Part shown: piece by piece, positions 8,887 through 18,488 of the stretch
Layout of the letters: each line of letters starts with the position of its first letter
Position numbering within the stretch: the first letter of the stretch is position 1
From: Micromonospora parathelypteridis
GTDB taxonomy: Bacteria > Actinomycetota > Actinomycetes > Mycobacteriales > Micromonosporaceae
Length of the DNA: 64,000 bases
Direction of reading: 5' to 3'
NCBI RefSeq assembly: GCF_014201145.1
Contig: NZ_JACHDP010000001.1
Coordinates: 4,650,001 to 4,714,000, forward strand
Translations under genes and position numbers: made by a program
Notes under the pieces: model-generated
Database searches by the model: none
What the model was told of the DNA's origin: nothing
What the model saw: only the letters and a program-made list of their open reading frames with translations

Positions 8887-10014
8887 GTGGACGGACGACG
8901 GAGCTTTCCCGAAGATCAGGAGTCGCGCTGGTATCCCGAGGAGCGGGGTCGCGGCTACGGCGAGTCGGAGTGGCGTGGCGCGGGTGAACAGCGGTACCGG
9001 GACAACGAGGTTCCCGAGCAGCGCGGTGCCGAGGAAAGTCGCTACGGCGAGGACACGAGCGCCGGTCGACGCCGCGAGCCGGACTCCGGCCGCTCCAGCG
9101 CGGTTGACCCAGGTCGCCTCGGATCGACCGAGCCGGACTCGGGCCGCTTTGGCGCGGTGGACCCGGGTCTTCTCGGCGCGTCGGAGCCGGACTCGGGCCG
9201 TTTTGGCGTGGTGAACTCCGGTCGGTTTGGATCGCCCGAGCCGGACTCCGCTCGCTTCGGGGCCGTCGACGCCCAGTCTGCTCGCTTCGGTGTGCCCGAG
9301 TCCGACTCGGGGAGGTTCGGCGCGGTCGACCCGTTGTCGGACGCGCGGTCGGAGACCGACGGTTACCGGGCCAGTCGCTCACGGCGGACGGACCGGGACC
9401 CCTCGGAGATCTCCGGTGAGCTGCCCGGTCGCCGGGCAGCGCGGGAGCCGGGCGCAGTGGCCACCCCGCTGACGGTCGGCAGCCGCGAAGCGGCCACCGG
9501 TGCGGGGACGCCGCCCAGCGACACGTCGGCTGGGGTGCTCGCCGACCAGGCGCGTCCGGCCCCGCTCGGCGGGTACCCGATCATCGAGCCGACCCGGGGC
9601 GGCGGCGAGACGCCACACCCGCTGGAGATGCCGACCGGCCCGATGCCGGGGATCGGCCCGCGCACGGACCTGCCCGCGACGGAGCCGACGGTGTACCCGC
9701 CGACGGCCGACGGTGTCTACCGGACCCGCCGGCCCGTGCTGGCCGTACTCTTCGCCGTGCTGGTGTTGATCTTCGAGATTCCCGCGATGCGCGTGTTGCT
9801 GGCCGGGGCGACCGGCGATCCGGTGGACGCCGGGAACGTGGTGGTGGGCATCGCCCTGGTCGCTGGTCTGCCGATCTTCGCAACCGGGCTGTACGGGCTA
9901 CGAACCGGAGGTCTGGCGCTCACCGACGGTGGTCGGGGCTGGCTCCGCCCACCGACGGCCTACCTGACCGTCGGTCTGGTGCTCTTCGTGGCCGCCGCGC
10001 TCGCCGCCGGCTGA
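8887..10014 (+). CDS. Membrane protein with N-terminal 18-residue tandem repeats
   Basis: I do not recognise this 375-residue protein. Residues 1-275 are charged and probably disordered. Five tandem repeats (nt 9076-9350) follow the pattern [13 protein letters not shown]; four units are 18 residues (54 bp) and the fourth has 20. The C-terminal quarter has three hydrophobic helices: about 283-304 ([16 protein letters not shown]), 318-338 and 355-374. The GTG start at 8887 is chosen because the repeats and composition begin just after it. An ATG at about 8803 is possible. It sits upstream of rpsB, separated by a 76-bp palindromic repeat. Confidence 0.72.
   Translation: MDGRRSFPEDQESRWYPEERGRGYGESEWRGAGEQRYRDNEVPEQRGAEESRYGEDTSAGRRREPDSGRSSAVDPGRLGSTEPDSGRFGAVDPGLLGASEPDSGRFGVVNSGRFGSPEPDSARFGAVDAQSARFGVPESDSGRFGAVDPLSDARSETDGYRASRSRRTDRDPSEISGELPGRRAAREPGAVATPLTVGSREAATGAGTPPSDTSAGVLADQARPAPLGGYPIIEPTRGGGETPHPLEMPTGPMPGIGPRTDLPATEPTVYPPTADGVYRTRRPVLAVLFAVLVLIFEIPAMRVLLAGATGDPVDAGNVVVGIALVAGLPIFATGLYGLRTGGLALTDGGRGWLRPPTAYLTVGLVLFVAAALAAG
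9076..9350 (+). repeat. 54-bp coding tandem repeats, five units
   Basis: Units start at GAG codons 9076, 9130, 9184, 9238 and 9298. Four spacings are 54, 54, 54 and 60 bp. The conserved words are GAGCCGGACTC and CGCTTYGGNGCGGT. They diverge most in the last third of each unit, which suggests ageing duplications inside a disordered region. Confidence 0.85.
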
Positions 10015-10031
10015 CGCGTTCGGCCGTTTCA

Positions 10032-10107
10032 GGATCAACTCAATATCGGCGTTGTGGCGGTTTCGCGCCGCCCGGATACCCCAATATCGGCGATGTCGAG
10101 TCGATCA
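10032..10107 (-). repeat. 76-bp dispersed palindromic repeat, copy 1
   Basis: This is an imperfect inverted repeat of exactly 76 bp. Read on the minus strand it begins TGATCGACTCGACATC and has the centre CCGGGCGGCGCGAAA. It matches copies at 28301-28376 and 36727-36802 through both arms and centre. Its plus-strand left arm is the most degenerate of the three copies. Confidence 0.8.
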
Positions 10108-10175
10108 CCCCCCGCTGGCCCGGAATGCCCGGCCCGATCACGCGCGTACCCCGGGGCGGCTGAACGGGTGAGGGG

Positions 10176-10363
10176 CGTACACTGGCCAACTGGCGACCGC
10201 CTCGCGCGGTCGACCTCGCGCGCCCTCTTCACGAATCGTCGTGGAGCGACGGCCTCCCTGGTCCCGATCTTGATCGGGTCCACCATGGGTCGGCGACCAG
10301 GCGCCAGGACGCCCGGCCACCGGCCGGGCGTGACAACCAGGGATCTTGAGGAGTACCCCAACC
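10176..10363 (+). promoter_or_regulatory. Probable rpsB promoter and structured leader
   Basis: TACACT at 10176-10181 is a plausible -10 box, although no good -35 is visible. The roughly 175-nt leader can form a hairpin CCCGATC/GATCGGG (10263-10278) and a stronger one, GCCCGGCC/GGCCGGGC (10311-10329). A GAGGAG ribosome-binding site (10348-10353) follows. The long structured leader could support S2 autoregulation, known for rpsB in other bacteria; that is inferred. Elsewhere in 10108-10175 I see nothing. Confidence 0.4.
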
Positions 10364-11254
10364 ATGGCCGTCGTGACCATGCGCCAACTGCTGGAGAGCG
10401 GTGTCCACTTCGGGCACCAGACCCGGCGCTGGAACCCGAAGATGAAGCGCTTCATCATGACCGAGCGCAACGGCATCTACATCATCGACCTGCGCCAGAC
10501 CCTCGAGTACATCGAGAAGGCGTACGAGTTCGTGCGTGGGACCGTCGCCGAGGGTGGCAGCATCCTGTTCGTCGGCACCAAGAAGCAGGCCCAGGAGGCT
10601 ATCGCCGAGCAGGCGACCCGGGTCGGCCAGCCGTACGTCAACCACCGCTGGCTCGGTGGCATGCTGACCAACTTCCAGACGGTGTACAAGCGTCTCCAGC
10701 GGATGAAGGAGCTGGAGGGCCTGGGTGACCTGAGCGGCACCGCCGCCGGTTACACCAAGAAGGAGACCCTGCAGCTCTCCCGCGAGAAGATCAAGCTGAC
10801 CCGCACCCTCGGTGGCCTGCGGGACATGCAGAAGCTTCCCGCCGCGGTCTGGATCGTCGACACCAAGAAGGAGCACATCGCCGTCGACGAGGCCCGCAAG
10901 CTGGGCATCCCGGTGATCGCGGTCCTGGACACCAACTGCGACCCGGACGAGGTCGACTTCCCGATCCCGGGTAACGACGACGCGATCCGTTCGGCCGAGC
11001 TGCTGACCAAGGTCGTCGCCGCCGCCGTGGCGGATGGTCTGATCGCGCGTTCCGGCCGTCGCCGGGGCAACGACGAGAAGCCCGAGGGTGTCGCGAGCGA
11101 CGAGCCGCTGACCGAGTGGGAGCGCGAGCTGCTCGAGCCGAAGAAGGCCGACGAGTCGGCCACCCCGGCCGAGCAGCCGGCCGCCGCCGCCGAGCAGCCC
11201 GCCGCCCCGGAGCAGGCCACCACCGAGCAGCCGGCGACCGCTACCGCGGAGTGA
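10364..11254 (+). CDS. rpsB: 30S ribosomal protein S2
   Basis: S2 is a small-subunit protein needed for S1 binding and mRNA engagement. The 296-residue product starts at ATG 10364 ([20 protein letters not shown]), after GAGGAG at a 10-nt spacing. Conserved blocks include [40 protein letters not shown] and [13 protein letters not shown]. The last 60 residues are a Glu/Ala/Pro-rich extension ([15 protein letters not shown]) typical of actinobacteria. tsf follows after a hairpin, the universal rpsB-tsf arrangement. Confidence 0.98.
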   Translation: MAVVTMRQLLESGVHFGHQTRRWNPKMKRFIMTERNGIYIIDLRQTLEYIEKAYEFVRGTVAEGGSILFVGTKKQAQEAIAEQATRVGQPYVNHRWLGGMLTNFQTVYKRLQRMKELEGLGDLSGTAAGYTKKETLQLSREKIKLTRTLGGLRDMQKLPAAVWIVDTKKEHIAVDEARKLGIPVIAVLDTNCDPDEVDFPIPGNDDAIRSAELLTKVVAAAVADGLIARSGRRRGNDEKPEGVASDEPLTEWERELLEPKKADESATPAEQPAAAAEQPAAPEQATTEQPATATAE

Positions 11255-11259
11255 TCGCA

Positions 11260-11306
11260 CCGTCGCTGCCCCGCTGTCCGTTTTTCGGACCGAGGGGCAG
11301 CGACGG
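11260..11306 (+). terminator. Hairpin between rpsB and tsf
   Basis: CCGTCGCTGCCCC pairs with GGGGCAGCGACGG, and an inner CCG/CGG pair flanks a TTTTT loop. It is probably an attenuator or partial terminator that sets the S2:EF-Ts ratio. Confidence 0.6.
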
Positions 11307-11388
11307 TACGCCGGGCACGATCCGCCCGGATCCGGGTAACCGGCATCTCTGACCATCCACACGCCGTCTCAACATCGAAGAGAGAGCC

Positions 11389-12216
<828 letters not shown>

Positions 12217-12261
12217 GCCGCCACCGGGTGCCGCGAGCGCCCGTGGGCAGGAGACGTCAAC

Positions 12262-12303
12262 GAGGAGGCCGCCGGTGTACGTGACAGGCACCGCGGCCTC
12301 CTC
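12262..12303 (+). terminator. Terminator after tsf
   Basis: GAGGAGGCCGC pairs perfectly with GCGGCCTCCTC around a loop of about 20 nt that contains a further GGTG/CACC pair. It lies 45 bp after the tsf stop and before pyrH. Confidence 0.65.
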
Positions 12304-12377
12304 GTCACATAGGGTCAGCAGCGGCAGGTTCGCGGTACGCGCCGCACGGGGCGTGCGCGTGGGGAAGGGCGGGGCGG

Positions 12378-13145
12378 ATGACGCAGGTTGTGAGTGACCG
12401 AACGCTGGCGATGGACGATCCGACGGCACCGCCGCCGGGGCGCGCCCGCCGGGTGGTGCTGAAGCTCTCCGGTGAGGTGTTCGGCGGCGGCGCGATCGGC
12501 GTCGACCCGGACGTCGTCCAGGCCATCGCCCGGCAGATCGCCACCGTGGTCCGCCGCGGCGTGCAGGTCTCCGTGGTGGTCGGGGGCGGCAACTTCTTCC
12601 GCGGCGCGGAGCTGCAGAAGCGCGGGATGGACCGGGCCCGCGCCGACTACATGGGCATGCTCGGCACCGTGATGAACTGCCTCGCGCTGCAGGACTTCCT
12701 GGAGAAGGAAGGCATCGAGACCCGGGTGCAGAGCGCCATCACCATGGCCCAGGTCGCCGAGCCCTACATTCCGCTGCGGGCGATCCGGCACCTGGAGAAG
12801 GGCCGTGTGGTCATCTTCGGCGCGGGCGCGGGAATGCCGTACTTCTCCACCGACACGGTGGCCGCTCAGCGGGCTCTGGAGATCCGGGCCGACGTGGTGC
12901 TGATGAGCAAGAACGGCGTGGACGGCGTCTACACCGCCGACCCTCGGATCGACCCCACCGCCAGCAAGCTCGACTCGATCACCTTCTCCGAGGTGCTGCG
13001 CCGCAACCTGCGGGTGGCGGACGCCGCGGCGTTCAGCCTCTGCATGGAGAACGGCCTGCCGATGCTGGTCTTCGGTGCGCAGGGTGACGACACCATCATC
13101 CGCGCGGTGGGTGGCGACAAGATCGGGACCCTGATCACCGCCTGA
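12378..13145 (+). CDS. pyrH: Uridylate kinase
   Basis: UMP kinase phosphorylates UMP to UDP and is a hexameric amino-acid-kinase-fold enzyme. The 255-residue product has [15 protein letters not shown] (phosphate-binding), [44 protein letters not shown] and [17 protein letters not shown]. An N-terminal tail of about 22 residues precedes the kinase core. A later in-frame ATG (MDDPTAPPP) is an alternative start. frr follows. Confidence 0.97.
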   Translation: MTQVVSDRTLAMDDPTAPPPGRARRVVLKLSGEVFGGGAIGVDPDVVQAIARQIATVVRRGVQVSVVVGGGNFFRGAELQKRGMDRARADYMGMLGTVMNCLALQDFLEKEGIETRVQSAITMAQVAEPYIPLRAIRHLEKGRVVIFGAGAGMPYFSTDTVAAQRALEIRADVVLMSKNGVDGVYTADPRIDPTASKLDSITFSEVLRRNLRVADAAAFSLCMENGLPMLVFGAQGDDTIIRAVGGDKIGTLITA

Positions 13146-13227
13146 GTCTCGCCGACGGCGATGGCAGCGGCGGTCTGACGACTTTCAGCAGAGCCCACGA
13201 CGAGCACAGAAGGAGGCGAGGAGACCG

Positions 13228-13785
13228 GTGATCGACGACACCCTCCTCGAGGCCGAGGAAAAGATGGAGCGTGCGGTTGAGCACGCCAAGGAGGAGTTCG
13301 GCGCCATCCGCACCGGTCGCGCCAACGCCGCCATGTTCTCCAAGGTCATCATCGACTACTACGGCACGCCCACGCCGCTGACCCAGATGGCGTCCATCGC
13401 GGTCCCCGAGCCGCGGATGGCCATCATCAAGCCGTACGACAACTCGCAGATCAATGCGATGGAGAAGGCGATCCGCGACTCGGACCTCGGGGTGAACCCG
13501 AACAACGAGGGCAACCAGTTGCGCATCCTGCTCCCGCAGATGACCGAGGAGCGTCGCCGCGACATGATCAAGGTGGCCCGGCACAAGGGTGAGGAAGCCA
13601 AGGTGGCGGTCCGCAACGTCCGCCGCCGTGGCAAGGAAGAGCTGGACCGGATCGTCAAGGACGGCGAGGCCGGCGAGGACGACGGTCGCCGCGCCGAGAA
13701 GGAACTCGACGACCTGACCCAGCGCTACGTGGCCAACATCGACGACCTGGTCAAGCACAAGGAAACCGAACTGCTCGAGGTGTGA
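13228..13785 (+). CDS. frr: Ribosome recycling factor
   Basis: RRF splits post-termination ribosomes together with EF-G. The 185-residue protein has the normal length and the helical-bundle sequence: [50 protein letters not shown] and [30 protein letters not shown] motifs, the last visible as [19 protein letters not shown]. The GTG start at 13228 follows a strong AGGAGGCGAGGAG ribosome-binding region. Confidence 0.97.
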   Translation: MIDDTLLEAEEKMERAVEHAKEEFGAIRTGRANAAMFSKVIIDYYGTPTPLTQMASIAVPEPRMAIIKPYDNSQINAMEKAIRDSDLGVNPNNEGNQLRILLPQMTEERRRDMIKVARHKGEEAKVAVRNVRRRGKEELDRIVKDGEAGEDDGRRAEKELDDLTQRYVANIDDLVKHKETELLEV

Positions 13786-13815
13786 TCGTCCGCCCGCTGC
13801 GCGGGTGAGGTGCTC

Positions 13816-13850
13816 CGAGGCCCGTCCCCCCAAGCGGGGGTCGGGCCTCG
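13816..13850 (+). terminator. Terminator after frr
   Basis: CGAGGCCCG-TCCCCC and GGGGG-T-CGGGCCTCG form a long GC-rich stem around a short CAAGC loop, 30 bp after the frr stop. Confidence 0.65.
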
Positions 13851-14088
13851 TGCCGTACGCCAGCAGGGAATCCAGCCGGTCCGGGGTGGGCCTGCGGCCG
13901 TCGCCGTGCCTCGTCCGCCATGCCGGTGCGGCGGGTGCAGTAGGCTCTGCAGGATTCCCGGCCACCGGGCGGTGAACACCGGGAATCGACCGACCGTCGG
14001 GGCGGTCAATCGGAGGAACATCGCGCGTGTAGGGGATGCTTGTGGTCTTGCGTCATGTGGTGGTTCTCGTGCCGCGTCGCGGTGCGTG

Positions 14089-15522
14089 ATGTCCCACCCC
14101 GACCCCTACGCCAGCGAACCCCGAGGCTGGGACCGCCCCGAGCACCCGGTGGCGCTGCCCTGGCCGGACCAGGACCTGGACGCCGGCCAGTGGAACCGCC
14201 GCCCAGCGGCCGGCCCTGAGCTGTACGCGGACCCGCACACCCGGCCGCATGCCGACCCGCACCCGACGGACCCGTACGACGAGCGTGGCCGTGCGGTCCG
14301 TCCGGACGACCGGGACCGCTTCGACGACCGCGACCGGCACGATCGTTTCGGCGACCGCGACCGGTACGAGGACGACCGGAACCAGCCCGACCGGTACGAC
14401 GATCGGGGCCGCGCGGGCCGCTACCTCGACCGTCCGCCCGCCGCTGGCGACGGGCCGCCCCGTTTCGACGGCCCGGACCGGAGGCGCTTCGACGAGCCGC
14501 CTCGTTTCGACGGCCCGGGGCAGCCGGACCAGGGCTTTCCTGCCCGCTTCGACGACCCGGGATATCCGACCGAGCAGCTCGCGCCCGTCCGGGCCGACCT
14601 GGCACCTGACGTGGCATCGGACGAGGTCCCGGCGCCGACCGGTCGACGGCCGAAGGGCCGACGCCGGGCCAGCGCCGACCGTCCGGCTACCCAGCAGTTG
14701 GGTAACGGGCGGGCCGGCCGCAATCTCCCGGCGGCGATCGGCGTGGGGCTCGGCCTCGGCGCGCTGATCGTGGTGCCGCTGGCGTTCTTCCCGTTGGCGT
14801 TCCTGCCGGTGATCGCCGCCGCCATCGCCATCGGCATCTGGGAGATGGCCCGGGCGGTCCGACGCAGCGGCGCTCACCCGCCACTGGTGCCGCTGCTCGC
14901 CGGTGGTGTGCTGACAGTGGGTCTGGCCTGGTTCGCCGGCCCGGACGCGCTCAGCCTGGGGCTGCTGGTCACCGTGCTGGGCACCATGATCTGGAGGCTG
15001 GGCGACGGTCCGGCCGGTTTCCAACGCGATATCACCGCGGCCACCCTGATCACCGTCTACGTGCCGTTCCTCGGCGGGTTCGCGGCGCTGCTGGCGGCGG
15101 CCCCCGACGATGGCCCGCGGCGCATCCTGGCCACGCTGATCGCGGTGGTCCTCTCCGACACCGGCGGGTACGCGGCCGGTGTCTCCTTCGGCCGTCACCC
15201 GATGGCGCCGTCGATCAGCCCGAAGAAGTCCTGGGAGGGCTTCGCCGGTTCGGTCACCGCCGCGGCCCTGGGCAGCGCGCTGCTGCTGTGGCTGATGTTC
15301 GAGGTGGCACCCTGGTGGGGCGCCCTGTTCGGCGTGGCCGTCTCCTGCGCGGCGGTCCTCGGTGACCTGGCCGAGTCGATGATCAAGCGGGATCTCGGTG
15401 TCAAGGACATGAGCAACCTGTTGCCCGGCCACGGCGGTCTGATGGACCGACTGGACTCGATCCTGTTCGCGGTGCCGACCGCCTACCTGCTGCTGGCGAT
15501 CTTCGTGCCGGTGGTGGGCTGA
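14089..15522 (+). CDS. cdsA: Phosphatidate cytidylyltransferase with long disordered N-terminus
   Basis: CdsA makes CDP-diacylglycerol from phosphatidate and CTP in the membrane. The catalytic part (about residues 215-477) has about eight hydrophobic helices and the complete CDS signature: SMIKRDLGVKDMSNL followed by LPGHGGLMDRLD. SPKKSWEGFAGS is also conserved. The first 210 residues are an unusual hydrophilic extension rich in Asp, Arg, Tyr and Pro, with RDRF/RDRY and RFDGP repeats. The start is ATG 14089; the upstream frame is not protein-like. The extension could anchor the enzyme to a polar-growth or division complex (inference). Confidence 0.95.
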   Translation: MSHPDPYASEPRGWDRPEHPVALPWPDQDLDAGQWNRRPAAGPELYADPHTRPHADPHPTDPYDERGRAVRPDDRDRFDDRDRHDRFGDRDRYEDDRNQPDRYDDRGRAGRYLDRPPAAGDGPPRFDGPDRRRFDEPPRFDGPGQPDQGFPARFDDPGYPTEQLAPVRADLAPDVASDEVPAPTGRRPKGRRRASADRPATQQLGNGRAGRNLPAAIGVGLGLGALIVVPLAFFPLAFLPVIAAAIAIGIWEMARAVRRSGAHPPLVPLLAGGVLTVGLAWFAGPDALSLGLLVTVLGTMIWRLGDGPAGFQRDITAATLITVYVPFLGGFAALLAAAPDDGPRRILATLIAVVLSDTGGYAAGVSFGRHPMAPSISPKKSWEGFAGSVTAAALGSALLLWLMFEVAPWWGALFGVAVSCAAVLGDLAESMIKRDLGVKDMSNLLPGHGGLMDRLDSILFAVPTAYLLLAIFVPVVG

Positions 15523-15626
15523 GGCATGAATCACGGCGTTCCGGTTATCCGGCTCCAACGGTCGGGGCCTGTTCGACACCTCCGGATCGGCAGTTGCCGC
15601 CGAGGGCGTGACACACTGGACCAGCC

Positions 15627-16784
15627 ATGACGAGCCTGCCGTTGATCCCCGCCCTCTCGGACGCCCCCGCCGCGCGCCGGGCCTCCATGCCGCCGAAGCA
15701 CCTTGCCGACCTGGACCTGGCCGGCCGCCAGGCGCTGGTCACCGAGTTGGGTGAGCCGGCTTTCCGCGCCAAGCAGATCTCGAACCACTATTTTGGGCGG
15801 CTGGTCCGCGATCCGCAGACCATGACCGACCTGCCCGCGGCGACCCGGGAGCGGCTGTCCGAGCAGTTGCTGCCCCATCTGCTCACCCCGGTGCGCGAGC
15901 TGGCGTGTGACGACGGCGCGACCCGCAAGGCGCTCTGGCGGCTGCACGACGGCGCGCTGGTGGAGAGCGTGCTGATGGGCTACCCGGACCGGGTGACCGT
16001 CTGCATCTCCAGCCAGGCGGGCTGTGGCATGGCCTGCCCGTTCTGCGCGACCGGCCAGGCCGGGCTGACCCGCAACCTGTCCACCGCCGAGATCGTCGAC
16101 CAGGCGGTGTACCTGGCCGGCGTGGCGGCCTCCGGCGCCGTCGCCGGCTCCCCGCCGCGGTTGTCGCACGTCGTGTTCATGGGCATGGGCGAGCCACTGG
16201 CCAACTACTCCCGGGTCATCGCGGCCATCCGTCGCCTGGTCAGCCCAGCTCCGGAAGGGCTCGGCCTGTCCCAGCGGCACATCACCGTTTCCACGGTCGG
16301 CCTGGTTCCGGCCATCCGCCGACTGGCCAGCGAAGACCTCTCAGTGACCCTTGCGTTGTCGTTGCACGCGCCCGATGATGATCTGCGCGACGAACTCGTG
16401 CCGGTAAACCAGCGCTGGAAGGTAGCTGAGGTGCTGGACGCAGCGTGGGACTACGCCGCCCGGACGGGCCGTCGCGTGTCGATCGAGTACGCGATGATCA
16501 AGGACGTGAACGACCAGCCGTGGCGAGCCGACCTGCTCGGGCGGCTGCTGGCCGGCAAATTGGCCCACGTGAACCTCATCCCACTCAATCCGACGCCGGG
16601 CAGCCGCTGGGACGCGAGCCCGAAGCCGGTTGAGCGGGAGTTCGTCCGGCGGTTGCGCGACGCCGGGGTGTCCACCACCGTACGGGACACCCGAGGTCGC
16701 GAGATCGACGGCGCGTGTGGTCAGCTCGCCGCCGCCGAGGACAACGACACCAACACCGACCGCGCCGGAGAGGCACCGGCGTGA
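15627..16784 (+). CDS. rlmN: Dual-specificity rRNA/tRNA adenine-C2 methyltransferase RlmN
   Basis: RlmN is a radical-SAM enzyme that methylates A2503 of 23S rRNA and A37 of some tRNAs. The 385-residue protein carries the 4Fe-4S CxxxCxxC motif as GCGMACPFC (C133, C137, C140). The SAM-binding [10 protein letters not shown] follows, and a resolving Cys is near residue 364 in [25 protein letters not shown] and [10 protein letters not shown] are family hallmarks. It starts at ATG 15627. A DivIVA-domain gene follows 31 bp later. Confidence 0.97.
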   Translation: MTSLPLIPALSDAPAARRASMPPKHLADLDLAGRQALVTELGEPAFRAKQISNHYFGRLVRDPQTMTDLPAATRERLSEQLLPHLLTPVRELACDDGATRKALWRLHDGALVESVLMGYPDRVTVCISSQAGCGMACPFCATGQAGLTRNLSTAEIVDQAVYLAGVAASGAVAGSPPRLSHVVFMGMGEPLANYSRVIAAIRRLVSPAPEGLGLSQRHITVSTVGLVPAIRRLASEDLSVTLALSLHAPDDDLRDELVPVNQRWKVAEVLDAAWDYAARTGRRVSIEYAMIKDVNDQPWRADLLGRLLAGKLAHVNLIPLNPTPGSRWDASPKPVEREFVRRLRDAGVSTTVRDTRGREIDGACGQLAAAEDNDTNTDRAGEAPA

Positions 16785-16815
16785 CCGGGCGTGGCGAACG
16801 AGACCAGGAGACATA

Positions 16816-17985
16816 GTGGCGAGTCAGGGTCAGCGTTTCCGGCGCAAGGCGCTCCGCCGGGGATACAAGGTCGACGAGGTGGATGCCTTCCTCGACCGGG
16901 TCGAGGCGACGCTCGACGGCCGACAGGTCGGCGCGCCGGTGGCCTCGCAGGAGGTCCACGACGTCGTCTTCCGGGTCCGCTTCAACGGCTACGACGAGTG
17001 GCAGGTCGACCTGCACCTGGACCGGGTCGAGCGGCAGCTGGCCGAGCTTGAGGAGCGCAACAGCGCCGGGCGCGGCGGCGACCCCCGGATGGGTGACCGG
17101 ATGGGCCCACCGGACCGCATGGGGCCGCCGATGCGCGATGACCGCGGCATGATCCCGCAGCCGATGCCGCCCCGGCCGATGCCCGCGCAGGCCGGCCCAC
17201 CCGCCGACCGCTACGGCCGCTACGACGAGCCGACCGGTGCCTTCGCCGGCGGGTACGACGCCCCCCGCGGCGGTTACGACGCGCCGCGAGGCCCGGCCGG
17301 TCCCGGCCCGATGGGCCCCGGCGGCCCGATGGGCCCGGGCCCGATGGGTGGGCACGGTGCTCCGCCGCGCGGCCTGCCCGCCGGCCCGACTGGTTATGGC
17401 CCGGACGACCACCGGGCTCCCGGTGGCTACGGCCCCGACGACCAGCGTGCTCCCGGTGGTTACGGCCCGGACGACCAGCGCGCTCCTGGCGGTTACCCGC
17501 CGGAGGAGCCGCGTTTCGACGGCTTCGAGGCCGGGCGACACGGCCGCACGGACATGACCGCTGAGATCCGGATGCCGGAGCGGGACCTGCGCGACATGCG
17601 CCGAGGCCCCGGCGGTCCGCCTCCGATGCCGCAGCAGGGCATCGGTGGCCCGCCGATGGCCGGCCCGCCCGCCGTTGCCGGCCCGCCCATGGGTGGCCCG
17701 CCGATGGGTGGCCCCCCGATGGCTGGTCCGCCCGGCAGCGACCTCTACCGGGTCGACCAGATCCGCCGTAGCTTCCAGGTCCGCCGGTTCGGCAGCGGGT
17801 ACGACCCCGACCAGGTGGACCGGTTCTTCGACACCCTGCTCGGTGGCATGCAGCGCCGCAATCCGATGCCGGTCGACCCGAAGGACCTGGACACGCTCCG
17901 GTTCGGCCTGGTGCCCGGTGGCTACTTCGAGGCTGAGGTCGACGCCGCGCTCAAGGACGTGCAGGACATCCTGTTCGGGCGCTGA
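16816..17985 (+). CDS. Protein with two DivIVA-type domains and a Pro/Gly/Met linker
   Basis: From GTG 16816 (VASQGQRFRRKALRRGYKVDEV) the protein has 389 residues. Residues 5-80 hold one short DivIVA-like domain (GYKVDEVDAFLDRVEATL). Residues 312-355 hold a second (YRVDQIRRSFQVRRFGSGYD, then VDRFFDTL). Between them lies a low-complexity linker rich in Pro, Gly and Met, with repeats such as GGYGPDDQRAP (three to four copies) and GGPPMAGPP. DivIVA-domain proteins in actinomycetes act at curved poles in tip growth. The exact role of this subfamily is unknown. Confidence 0.85.
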   Translation: MASQGQRFRRKALRRGYKVDEVDAFLDRVEATLDGRQVGAPVASQEVHDVVFRVRFNGYDEWQVDLHLDRVERQLAELEERNSAGRGGDPRMGDRMGPPDRMGPPMRDDRGMIPQPMPPRPMPAQAGPPADRYGRYDEPTGAFAGGYDAPRGGYDAPRGPAGPGPMGPGGPMGPGPMGGHGAPPRGLPAGPTGYGPDDHRAPGGYGPDDQRAPGGYGPDDQRAPGGYPPEEPRFDGFEAGRHGRTDMTAEIRMPERDLRDMRRGPGGPPPMPQQGIGGPPMAGPPAVAGPPMGGPPMGGPPMAGPPGSDLYRVDQIRRSFQVRRFGSGYDPDQVDRFFDTLLGGMQRRNPMPVDPKDLDTLRFGLVPGGYFEAEVDAALKDVQDILFGR

Positions 17986-18001
17986 CCCCGACACGTACGG
18001 A

Positions 18002-18034
18002 CGAGGGCCCGTCCCCGGGTGGGGCGGGCCCTCG
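18002..18034. terminator. Bidirectional terminator
   Basis: CGAGGGCCCGTCCCC and GGGGCGGGCCCTCG form a 14-bp stem with a tiny loop. It separates the convergent DivIVA-domain gene and the small membrane protein gene. Confidence 0.75.
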
Positions 18035-18069
18035 GCGTACGTTGGCCGGTCGTCCAGCGGTCGGTCGGG

Positions 18070-18291
18070 TCAGGAGCGCAGGCCGTTGCGCCGCAGCACG
18101 GCGTCGCCGATCACGATGATCAGCAGCAGCGCGGCCAGGCCGATCAGCCAGATGTCCTCGACCCTGCCCTCGTGGTTGCCGCAGATCATCGCCAGCAGCG
18201 CCAGCGCGGACAGCACCGCGCCGATTCGCCCGAGCTTCCGTTGCCCGGGCTTGTGCTGGTCTGGCGACGTTACCGGCTCGCTTCCTGCCAC
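18070..18291 (-). CDS. Small two-helix membrane protein (possibly DUF2631)
   Basis: This 73-residue protein has a hydrophilic N-terminus (VAGSEPVTSPDQHKPGQRK), two hydrophobic helices (about 23-38 and 47-64) and a basic VLRRNGLRS end. A gene of this kind, DUF2631, is found near dxr in other actinobacteria, so it may belong there; the assignment is tentative. The start is GTG 18291. Confidence 0.6.
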   Translation of the reverse strand: MAGSEPVTSPDQHKPGQRKLGRIGAVLSALALLAMICGNHEGRVEDIWLIGLAALLLIIVIGDAVLRRNGLRS

Positions 18292-18488
18292 TGTCGGTCC
18301 TTCCTTCGCGATCGGATCTTTGGTTAGTCTGGCACGCCTCGTACGCGGTGCGGTGCGGTGGGGGTTTCCCGGCCATCAGCCCTGCCGACCTGGGCCGAAC
18401 GACACTACCGGCGTCGCGGGGCGGCACTCAGACTCACTCCGGTAGCGTTTGGCGTACACCTGATTGTCTGTTTGAGGGGGACTGTGCG

